Below, in pieces: positions 1 through 7,251 of a stretch of 64,000 nucleotides of DNA. The stretch spans positions 1,097,349-1,161,348 of the forward strand of contig JAJGRE010000002.1 in assembly GCA_021083345.1 (NCBI GenBank), in the 5' to 3' direction. Numbering within the stretch: the first letter of the stretch is position 1; each line of letters starts with the position of its first letter. The translations under genes and the position numbers were made by a program. The notes under the pieces are model-generated. The model was not told the DNA's origin. It was given only the letters and a program-made list of their open reading frames with translations, and did not search any database. The stretch is from Calditrichales bacterium MX18-03 (lineage in GTDB: Bacteria; Bacillota; Clostridia; Lutisporales; Lutisporaceae).

Positions 1-157
1 TAAAAGCTTTAGCTTACCCAATGTTATCCCCTCTCTTCCAAATAGCGATTTGCAGCAAGAACAAAGATACAATAGAAAAGCCACAGCAGCAGTCGACTTG
101 CGACTTACCCGCTATGGCTGAACATGCATGAATAAGGTCAGACCTGCATTCATGAAA

Positions 158-198
158 ATGAAAAAGCCATAGGCAATCGAAACACCGCCTATAGCTTT
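158..198 (-). terminator. Rho-independent terminator
   Basis: Near-perfect inverted repeat (arms at 163-174 and 187-198, 11 of 12 positions pairing). On the minus strand it is followed by a run of five T (165-161). It sits downstream of the minus-strand carboxypeptidase gene and of the possible small ORF at 222-302, so it probably ends their transcript. A second, weaker dyad (127-133 with 148-154) lies just beyond. Confidence 0.6.
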
Positions 199-221
199 AT
201 GCTTGCTTGTCATTGCTGCAA

Positions 222-302
222 TCAATCAAACAAAAACGCAGGCCGTGCTGTTTTATAACCGTCAAATTGTGCTGTTCTGATTCCCATTCCAACGCTGTAC
301 AT
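222..302 (-). CDS. Possible 26-aa small protein, function unknown
   Basis: A 26-codon ORF starting at ATG 302-300 and ending at TGA 224-222. It deserves mention because a full AAAAGGAGG ribosome-binding sequence (318-310) lies 7 bases upstream of the ATG, and a terminator follows about 25 bp after the stop. The product would be basic and aromatic, with no membrane segment. A 63-codon ORF in another frame (388-197) overlaps it but has no ribosome site of its own. The family is not recognised. It could equally be a leader or a chance ORF in the 3' region downstream of the carboxypeptidase gene. The rest of 1-426 shows no convincing gene. Confidence 0.3.
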   Translation of the reverse strand: MYSVGMGIRTAQFDGYKTARPAFLFD

Positions 303-426
303 AACACGACCTCCTTTTCCGTAGGAATTATATTTACACCTCTTACATTATATTCCTGCTGTCTGGTTATTACAACAGAAACCTTCATATTGTAATATTC
401 TTGTAATAAAAACTACATCTTGCATT

Positions 427-1944
427 CTACAACGCGTAAATCTCCTTGTATTTGTTCTCCAGGTAGTCGATCAGATACTGCGGGTTGATTTCCTCCCCGG
501 TAACTGATTTCATGATCTCAGCAGGCTGCAGCAGCTTGCCATGTCGGTGGATTTTGTCCCCCAGCCACGCCTTTATACGCAGAAGCTCTCCCCGGCAAAT
601 CATTTCGTCCAGGTCGGGGAATTCCTTCCTGATGGCATTCTCGATCTGGGCGGCATAGATATTGCCTAGGGTATAGGACGGGAAGTAACCGAAAGCTCCG
701 CCGGACCAATGTACATCCTGCAAAACACCCTTCTGGTTGTTGGGCGGTACCACGCCAAGGTAGGCCTGCATTTTTGCGTTCCATATCTCCGGCAGATCTG
801 CCACCTGGATCTCTTGGTTGATCAGTGCTTTTTCTATCTCATACCGGACCATCACGTGAAGGTTGTAGGTTACCTCATCGGCTTCGACCCGGATCAGTGA
901 CGGCTCCACCTTATTGATGGCTCGGTAGAATGCTTCCAGGGATACCCCTTCGAACTGCTCAGGGAATATCTTTCGCAGTTCCTCATAATGGCACTTCCAG
1001 AAGGTGTAGCTTCTGCCGATCATGTTTTCCCAGAAGCGGGACTGAGACTCATGTACGCCCATGGAGGTACCGGTATGCAGCGGTGTTCCCCTGAGCTCCG
1101 GATCGATATTCTGCTCATAGAGCGCGTGACCACCTTCGTGAATGGAGCTGAAAAGCGCACTGCTGAACAGGTTGGGATAATAATGGGTCGTGATCCGCAC
1201 ATCTCCCGGTCCTATTTCTGTGGTGAAGGGATGCTCGCTCTCATCCAGCCTGCCGGCTTCGAAATCATAGCCCATCTTTTCCAGGATATACAGACCGAAG
1301 GCCTCTTGCTGCCTGGGATCAAAATACTTGGTAAAAATAGTGCTGTCGGGTGCATTCTCCGACCGGCTGATCTTGGCAACCAGCGGTACGATCCGCTCCT
1401 TCAGCTGAGCAAAAATCCGGTCCAGCTTTTCTACCGTCATACCGGGCTCATAAAAATCCAGAAGGGTATCGTATTTGTTGTCCTTGTAGCCCCAAAGCTC
1501 AACGAACTCAAGGTTGTACTTGACGATCCTTTCCAGATAGGGACGGAACAGCTGGAAATCATCCTTCTTTTTTGCTTCTTCCCATACCGATTCGGACTCG
1601 GAGGTCAGGATGACATATTCCTTATACATCTCAGGCGGTATCTTTTTACACTTGTCATATTCTTTCCTGCATTCCTTGACGGTTGCTTTCAAGACGGCAT
1701 CCAGCCCGGCGTTGTTTTCCTCTTTCTCAAAGTAATCCAGGTATTCTCCCATCTCTTCCGAGGTGGAAAGCCCAAAGATCTCTGCCGAAAGCATGCCGAT
1801 GACCTCCGACCTGCCGCCCACGCACTTCTTGGGCGCGCCGGTACGCAGATCCCAGAACAGCAAGGTCAATGCCTCGTTATAATACTTGATTTTTTTAATG
1901 AGCTCGTTAAAGCCTTTTATCGTTGTATCAAAATCCCCAATCAA
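427..1944 (-). CDS. M32 (Taq-type) metallocarboxypeptidase
   Basis: Zinc carboxypeptidase of peptidase family M32, which removes residues from the C-terminus of peptides in the cytoplasm. The product is 505 aa, the usual length for the family, with no signal peptide. The zinc motif HEGGH is at about residues 269-273 inside SSIHEGGHALYEQ, and the family GVHESQSRFWEN motif follows at about 296-307. The start is TTG at 1944: GGAGG at 1957-1953 is 8 bases upstream and no better ATG exists. It is downstream of amtB but separated by a terminator, so it is probably transcribed alone. The family call is firm; the physiological peptide substrate is unknown. Confidence 0.93.
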   Translation of the reverse strand: MIGDFDTTIKGFNELIKKIKYYNEALTLLFWDLRTGAPKKCVGGRSEVIGMLSAEIFGLSTSEEMGEYLDYFEKEENNAGLDAVLKATVKECRKEYDKCKKIPPEMYKEYVILTSESESVWEEAKKKDDFQLFRPYLERIVKYNLEFVELWGYKDNKYDTLLDFYEPGMTVEKLDRIFAQLKERIVPLVAKISRSENAPDSTIFTKYFDPRQQEAFGLYILEKMGYDFEAGRLDESEHPFTTEIGPGDVRITTHYYPNLFSSALFSSIHEGGHALYEQNIDPELRGTPLHTGTSMGVHESQSRFWENMIGRSYTFWKCHYEELRKIFPEQFEGVSLEAFYRAINKVEPSLIRVEADEVTYNLHVMVRYEIEKALINQEIQVADLPEIWNAKMQAYLGVVPPNNQKGVLQDVHWSGGAFGYFPSYTLGNIYAAQIENAIRKEFPDLDEMICRGELLRIKAWLGDKIHRHGKLLQPAEIMKSVTGEEINPQYLIDYLENKYKEIYAL

Positions 1945-2052
1945 TCAGAACACCTCCAAAAAATATTGTCACAATTACATTTTATTACATATCCGCTTTC
2001 AAGTCAAAACATTATTTCATAAATATGAAATTTCACTTATGTAAAATAACCA

Positions 2053-2082
2053 GAAAAAAAGACGCAGCCCTCAGGCCGCATC
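2053..2082 (-). terminator. Terminator after amtB
   Basis: Nine-base-pair stem (with two G-U pairs) and a four-base loop at 2061-2082, followed on the minus strand by seven T (2060-2054). It lies 22 bp past the amtB stop codon. Confidence 0.8.
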
Positions 2083-2104
2083 TTTTACTATATTACTCCC
2101 GCTT

Positions 2105-3325
2105 TTAAAGCTCGTAGGCCGATTCCCCATGAAGGGTGCTGTCAAGACCCTTGATTTCTTCTTCCTCACTGACCCTGACAGGGCTGAACAGGTTGATGAC
2201 CTTCAGAATCGCATAGGTCATGACGAAGGTGAAGACAACCGTTATCACAACGGCAAACACCTGAACGTTGAATTGATGCACATTGCCTTCCAGAAGCCCG
2301 CTGACACCATTGACCGATTTGCTGGCAAAAACGCCGACTAAAACAGATCCCAGTATTCCGCCTACTCCGTGGACACCCCAAACATCCAGCGCATCGTCCC
2401 ATTCCAGCTTGATCCTGATTTGGACAGCTACATAGCACACAACCGCTGCCAGGAATCCGATCAATACTGCAGAAAAGGGATGTACAAAGCCTGCACAAGG
2501 CGTAATCGTCGCCAAACCGGCAACCGCCCCCGTCAATGCGCCTACCATGGACGGCTTCTTTTCACGGAGCCACGAAATGGCAAGCCAGGTAATCATGGCA
2601 ATGGAGCCTGCAATATCGGTGTTGATAAACGCAACCGCAGCAATGTTATTGGCGGCCAGTGCGCTTCCGCCGTTAAACCCGAACCAGCCGAACCATAGAA
2701 GGCCGGTGCCCAGAGCAACGAAAGCGATATTGTGCGGGGCCAGACTTTCCCCCGGCAGCAGCTTGCGCTTGCCCACGAAGAAAACCGTTACCAGTGCTGC
2801 AATCCCTGCACTGACATGTACAACGATCCCGCCTGCAAAGTCTACGACCCCCAGCTTCTGCAGGAAGCCGCCGCCCCAGATCCAGTGGCAAAGCGGTGCA
2901 TACACCAGAAGGCTCCATACAACCAGAAACTTCAGATAGCTTTTGAAATTGACCCTATCCGCAAATGCGCCGGTGATCAAGGCCGGTGTAATGATTGCAA
3001 ACATCTGCTGATAACTGAAAAAGGTCAGAAAAGGAATGGTGGCGCCATAGCTGGGATTGGGCTCCATACCCACACCATTCAGAGCAAAGTATTGCATGTT
3101 TCCAAAAAGACCTGCCACATCTTTACCGAAGGCAAGGCTGAAGCCGCCAAAAAACCAGATGGCTGTGACGACACCCATGGATATGAAGCTTTGCATCATG
3201 ATAGCCAGAACGTTTTTCTTGCGGACCAGGCCGCCGTAGAAGAACGCCAGGCCGGGCGTCATCAGGCAGACCAGTGCTGCACTGATCAGGACGAATGCGG
3301 TATCTCCTGCATTGATTTGAGTCAT
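2105..3325 (-). CDS. amtB: Ammonium transporter (Amt/MEP/Rh family)
   Basis: Integral membrane channel for ammonium uptake, 406 aa, with about eleven hydrophobic segments. The N-terminus reads MTQINAGDTAFVLISAAL and is followed by TPGLAFFYGGLVRKKN, the Amt signature. The two pore histidine regions are visible: HVSAGIAALV in the middle and WGVHGVGGILGS near the C-terminus. The ribosome site TTAAGGAGG lies upstream of the ATG at 3325. No glnB/glnK PII gene is next to it, which is unusual because amtB and glnK are often paired. It lies downstream of a histidine kinase/NtrC-type activator pair, and a candidate sigma-54 promoter is present at 3404-3419. Nitrogen control by that pair is an inference. 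Confidence 0.95.
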   Translation of the reverse strand: MTQINAGDTAFVLISAALVCLMTPGLAFFYGGLVRKKNVLAIMMQSFISMGVVTAIWFFGGFSLAFGKDVAGLFGNMQYFALNGVGMEPNPSYGATIPFLTFFSYQQMFAIITPALITGAFADRVNFKSYLKFLVVWSLLVYAPLCHWIWGGGFLQKLGVVDFAGGIVVHVSAGIAALVTVFFVGKRKLLPGESLAPHNIAFVALGTGLLWFGWFGFNGGSALAANNIAAVAFINTDIAGSIAMITWLAISWLREKKPSMVGALTGAVAGLATITPCAGFVHPFSAVLIGFLAAVVCYVAVQIRIKLEWDDALDVWGVHGVGGILGSVLVGVFASKSVNGVSGLLEGNVHQFNVQVFAVVITVVFTFVMTYAILKVINLFSPVRVSEEEEIKGLDSTLHGESAYEL

Positions 3326-3403
3326 TTACGTTACGCCTCCTTAAATTTAGGAACAACTAGATCGTTCCTTTACAAGTTTGCTATGATTCCGATGCTATAG
3401 ATT

Positions 3404-3419
3404 AGCAAACTCCATACCA
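3404..3419 (-). promoter_or_regulatory. Candidate sigma-54 (-24/-12) promoter of amtB
   Basis: On the minus strand the sequence TGGTATGGAGTTTGCT matches the sigma-54 consensus TGGCACG-N4-TTGCW at all but two fixed positions. The invariant GG and GC are correctly spaced by 12 (GG at 3418-3417, GC at 3406-3405). Transcription would start near 3393, leaving a leader of about 68 bases before amtB. An inverted repeat GTTTGCTA/TAGCAAAC (3376-3383 and 3403-3410) overlaps the -12 element. The adjacent NtrC-type protein carries the GAFTGA motif required to activate sigma-54. Confidence 0.5.
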
Positions 3420-3485
3420 ACGGCTTCAAAACCCCCCACACCCTTCGGCAGAGCACTTGGCCCGCCGTTAACCCTTGTGGCGGCG

Positions 3486-3528
3486 AAAATAAAGAGACAA
3501 CCCTGTCACATTGCGTCAGGTCTGTCTC
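3486..3528 (-). terminator. Terminator after the NtrC-type regulator gene
   Basis: Twelve-base-pair stem with one mismatch (arms within 3494-3528), followed on the minus strand by TTTATTTT (3493-3486). It starts 8 bp past the stop codon of the response regulator gene and separates it from amtB. Confidence 0.75.
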
Positions 3529-3535
3529 AACTCAT

Positions 3536-4906
3536 TCAATCTTCGATATTATATTTCGCTATTTTCCGGTGCAATGACCGCCGGCTGATCCCAAGCGCCT
3601 CTGCGGCTTTTGTCCTGTTCCCTCTGTACTCCTTCAACGCCTTGGTGATTGCTTCCTGCTCCGCACTGTCCAATGCATCATCCAGCTTTTCTCCCTGGGG
3701 GGCATAGGTTTTATCTTCTTTGTGCAGCTTGACGGATTCCAGGATGTAACCCGGCAAATCCTGAAGGTCGATGACATCTCCCGCAGTCACCACAACGCAG
3801 CGTTCAATGATGTTCTCCAATTCCCGGATATTCCCGGGCCAGTAGTAATTCATCAGCTCCTGCACGGCTTCTGATGTGATATGCTTTTTAGGTTTGCCTG
3901 ATATGGATGCCGATCTCACCAGGAAGTGGTCGATCAGCAGTTTGATGTCTTCCCGCCGCTCCCGCAGCGGCGGCATGGTAATAGGAACAACATTGAGCCG
4001 GTAATAAAGATCCTCCCGCATCACCTTCCGGCGGACCATCTCTTCCAGATTCCGGTTGGTTGCCGCAATGATCCTGACATCCACCTTAATGGTCTTCAAG
4101 CCTCCCAGATGTTGAAACTCCTTTTCCTGCAGCACCCGAAGCAGCTTAACCTGTATCGAAGGCGGAATGTCGCCTATCTCATCCAAAAAGATGGAGCCCC
4201 CGTCTGCCAGCTCGAAACGGCCGGGCTTTCTGGCAGCGGCCCCGGTAAAGGCCCCTTTTTCATAACCGAAAAGCTCACTCTCCAATAAATTCTCCGGTAT
4301 AGCTGCGCAGTTTACCTTGATAAAGGGCTTATCCCTCCTGGAGCTGAGGTTATGGATGGCTTGAGCTGCCAGTTCCTTTCCCGTTCCGGTCTCACCATAT
4401 ATCATAATGGTGGCGTGGCTGTCGGCCACCTGTTCGACCAGCTGCATCAGCGACTTCATTTTGCCGCTCCTGCAGATCAGGTAGTTCTCGATGGCCTTGC
4501 TCTCCCTGAGGATGCCCAGACTGGCAGGCTCAGCATCGTCACTGCTTTCCAGCAGGCATGCCACCGCATTCACAACGTCATCCAGGTTGAAGGGTTTGGT
4601 GATATAATCCCTGGCACCCATTTTCAATGCTTCTATGGCTGTTTCCAGGGTAGCAAAGGCGGTCATCATTACAACCTTGACGGTGGGGTCCGTTTCCTTA
4701 ATTTTCTTCAATAGCTCAATACCGCTCATATCCGGCATCCGGATATCGGTAATCACCATATCCACCGCTTGCTGATCCAGTATCCTCAGAGCCTCCCAGC
4801 CATTGGACGCGGCATGGGCGTCATACCCTTTCTTGGCCAGCACCTTGACCAGCAGCCGCGATACATTCTCCTCATCATCCACTATCAAAACCGTATGCTT
4901 TGCCAT
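3536..4906 (-). CDS. Sigma-54-dependent response regulator, NtrC/AtoC type
   Basis: DNA-binding enhancer protein of 456 aa that activates sigma-54 RNA polymerase when phosphorylated. The receiver domain covers residues 1-115, with phospho-acceptor Asp54 in VITDIRMPD and Lys104. The AAA+ domain covers about 145-370, with Walker A GETGTGKE at 171-178 and GAFTGA at 218-223, the loop that contacts sigma-54. A Fis-type helix-turn-helix is at the C-terminus (NRTKAAEALGISRRSLHRK). The start is ATG 4906-4904, preceded by AAGGTGGTGATG, not the ATG six codons upstream. It overlaps the stop codon of the kinase gene (TAATG), so the two are translationally coupled. Likely targets are amtB and possibly the sigma-54 promoter at 63.7 kb; both are inference. 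Confidence 0.93.
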   Translation of the reverse strand: MAKHTVLIVDDEENVSRLLVKVLAKKGYDAHAASNGWEALRILDQQAVDMVITDIRMPDMSGIELLKKIKETDPTVKVVMMTAFATLETAIEALKMGARDYITKPFNLDDVVNAVACLLESSDDAEPASLGILRESKAIENYLICRSGKMKSLMQLVEQVADSHATIMIYGETGTGKELAAQAIHNLSSRRDKPFIKVNCAAIPENLLESELFGYEKGAFTGAAARKPGRFELADGGSIFLDEIGDIPPSIQVKLLRVLQEKEFQHLGGLKTIKVDVRIIAATNRNLEEMVRRKVMREDLYYRLNVVPITMPPLRERREDIKLLIDHFLVRSASISGKPKKHITSEAVQELMNYYWPGNIRELENIIERCVVVTAGDVIDLQDLPGYILESVKLHKEDKTYAPQGEKLDDALDSAEQEAITKALKEYRGNRTKAAEALGISRRSLHRKIAKYNIED

Positions 4907-7092
4907 TACATCACCACCTTGCATGTTTCATTATTCCTGCCAGGTCCGGCAGCCTCTTCTCCTAGGGGAAGCTTAACCGTGAAGCAGGTCCCGCTCCCCG
5001 GCGTGCTGTCAACCTCGATAAAGCCTCTATGGTTCTCGATGATCCTGGAGCTGATGGCCAACCCCAGTCCCGTCCCTTTTTGCTTTGTGGTATAGAAAGG
5101 TTCAAATATCCTGTCGCTGTCCTCCGGGTTGATACCGATGCCGCTGTCGCAGACCATGATTTCAATGAAATCGGCTCGCTCCCCATGGTGGGTGCTGACG
5201 CTGAGCATCCCTCCATCCGGCATGGCCTGCAGGGAATTGATGACAATATTGAGCAGGGCCTGCTCCACCTGTTCGGTATCCACAAGCACCGGAGGAAGCG
5301 GTTGAAGTGCAGCTGTCAATTGGACGGATGCTGCCTGCAGATCCTTTTCAACCAGCTGCAGCACCCGCTTCACCACCAGGTTTGCATCCACAAGCTCCAC
5401 CTCTGGCTGCCCAGGCCTAGCGAAGCTCAAGAACCGGTCTATGATGCCATTGAGCCGGTCCACTTCCTGGATCACGCTGGAGATATCCGGATAAAGCTCG
5501 CTCTCCTGACCTATTTCCGACCGGATATATTGGGCATAGCCCTTGATGGAGGTCAGCGGATTGCGGATCTCATGGGCCATGCCGGCAGATAGGGCACCCA
5601 AAGCTGCCAGGTTGTTAGCCCTGACAACGCTCTCTTCCAGTCTGGCAGACTCTTCCGCGCTTCTGAACACGCCCACGACCCCGATGATTTTTCCATCTTC
5701 ATTCTGATGAAAGGAAGTATTCAAGAGAATTGGGGTTTCCTTACCGGCGTTGTTCCGGAGATGAAGGAGCTTCTTCAGATACACGGAACCGTTCACCAGA
5801 CTATCTTGCATCAACTCCAGAACGGTCAGCAGGTTATCCGGCAGGCTATCCTGGGTGTTCCTTCCCAAGGCTTCGTTTTGCTGTATTCCCACCAGTTCTT
5901 CCGCCGTACTGTTGAAAGCGGTTATTTTCCCGGTACTGTCCAATGCAACTATGGCACTGGGTACATTGTTCAGGAATTTGTCCGCATATTGGCGGATCTC
6001 TGCCAGAGATGCAGCTTCCCCAGACAGCTCCAGCACCTGCCGCATCATGGATTTCAGAGTGGAGAGCAGCGTATTGAAAGATTGTGCGAGACTACCGATC
6101 TCATCCGCGCTTTGTATTGAGATATCCTGGCTGATGTCGCCTTCCGCAATGCTCTTGGTATCTTCAACCAGCTGACGGATCGGTTTGGTCAGAATCCTCG
6201 ACATGACGACGGCTAAGACGTAGGCAATGGCAATGGAGACCAGGATCACCAGCAGCGTATAGTTTCTTAATGTATATACCGCTTCAAAAGCCTCGTCAAT
6301 CGGCTCCTCAACGATCAGATACCAGCTGCCCGCCTGCGTCCTGTCTTTTTTCAACCCGTGATAAGCCGATATCATGCTGACATTATTCTGCTTGATATAA
6401 AACAAGCCTTTACGGCTGCCATGTAGGGCAGGCTCGGGAACAACCGTTTTCAGCGGATGAAAGACGGCCGCCCCGCCTTGCTCCAGCAGATACGCGTAGC
6501 CGGATGGGCTTGGTTTGACATCCCTTACGATGTCTTCGATGGCATTGAAGTTCATCCGCTCTACCACTGCGCCCGTTATCTTCCCGCCGGCATTGATGAT
6601 GGGCGCTGCAAAATATACTTTGTAAGCCTGATCCGCCTCGTCAAATATGAAGTCGGATATAAAGGTTTCTCCCTCAAACACTTTAGGCAGCCATGACCGA
6701 TAAGCGCCATCCCCCTTCATGTCTCCGGACAGGCTTGTGATGGTGCCGGTTGAATCGGTGGTAAAAATATAATCATAGGTCTTATACGCATTCCGGACAC
6801 TTTCGAAATACTCGGATTTCAAACGCAGGTCCATATCCTCGTTCTTGAGGAGCGGCGATTGCGCCATAACCAGTATATCGCCGTAGCGCTCGAAAAGAAA
6901 CCGCTCTATTTTATTGGCTGTTTCCTGTGACAAGGTAGCCAGCTGGTCTTCCTTTGAAGCACCGATCGCTGTTTCGATGTTCCGGAAAAAAAGCAGGCTT
7001 ACCGCCAACAGCAGTGCTGTGGCAAGGATGATAAAGAAAAGCATTAGTTTGTATTGGATGGAGAGGTGTTTTATCCCCAGCATTATTTTCAC
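4906..7092 (-). CDS. Membrane sensor histidine kinase (Cache-HAMP-PAS-HisKA-HATPase)
   Basis: Partner kinase of the NtrC-type regulator, 728 aa. From the N-terminus: a membrane segment at about 15-37; an extracytoplasmic Cache-like sensor region at about 40-275; a second membrane segment at about 278-300; HAMP at about 300-350; PAS (NVPSAIVALDSTGKITAFN) at about 370-480; the HisKA phosphorylation site HEIRNPLTSIKG near 500; and an ATPase domain ending in GTGLGLAISSRIIE. The start is GTG at 7092; an ATG three codons later (7083) is an alternative. The external Cache domain argues for a small-molecule signal outside the cell and not for the internal glutamine signal of classical NtrB. The ligand is unknown. 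Confidence 0.9.
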   Translation of the reverse strand: MKIMLGIKHLSIQYKLMLFFIILATALLLAVSLLFFRNIETAIGASKEDQLATLSQETANKIERFLFERYGDILVMAQSPLLKNEDMDLRLKSEYFESVRNAYKTYDYIFTTDSTGTITSLSGDMKGDGAYRSWLPKVFEGETFISDFIFDEADQAYKVYFAAPIINAGGKITGAVVERMNFNAIEDIVRDVKPSPSGYAYLLEQGGAAVFHPLKTVVPEPALHGSRKGLFYIKQNNVSMISAYHGLKKDRTQAGSWYLIVEEPIDEAFEAVYTLRNYTLLVILVSIAIAYVLAVVMSRILTKPIRQLVEDTKSIAEGDISQDISIQSADEIGSLAQSFNTLLSTLKSMMRQVLELSGEAASLAEIRQYADKFLNNVPSAIVALDSTGKITAFNSTAEELVGIQQNEALGRNTQDSLPDNLLTVLELMQDSLVNGSVYLKKLLHLRNNAGKETPILLNTSFHQNEDGKIIGVVGVFRSAEESARLEESVVRANNLAALGALSAGMAHEIRNPLTSIKGYAQYIRSEIGQESELYPDISSVIQEVDRLNGIIDRFLSFARPGQPEVELVDANLVVKRVLQLVEKDLQAASVQLTAALQPLPPVLVDTEQVEQALLNIVINSLQAMPDGGMLSVSTHHGERADFIEIMVCDSGIGINPEDSDRIFEPFYTTKQKGTGLGLAISSRIIENHRGFIEVDSTPGSGTCFTVKLPLGEEAAGPGRNNETCKVVM

Positions 7093-7187
7093 CAGCTTGC
7101 TTTATGATGTTTGTACAACTAATATCATATCATTTATTTAGCCTATCCGCTATCGACAATACGGCTCACAGGGGTTGAATCAAGCAG

Positions 7188-7216
7188 TTGTCAAACCTGC
7201 ATGTTTTCGTTAGAAT
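7188..7216 (+). promoter_or_regulatory. SigA-type promoter of the AraC-type regulator gene
   Basis: TTGTCA (7188-7193), a 17-base spacer, then TAGAAT (7211-7216). Transcription would begin near 7223, about 29 bases before the G-rich ribosome site at 7238-7246. This supports translation starting well upstream of the TTG at 7339. Confidence 0.55.
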
Positions 7217-7251
7217 AGTAGTACCGGAACAAACGATGGGGGGGAGCTCAA

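Noticed and set aside
988..2022. A 344-codon plus-strand ORF opposite the carboxypeptidase gene
   Set aside because: Fully antisense to a clear M32 enzyme with the HEGGH motif; no ribosome site.
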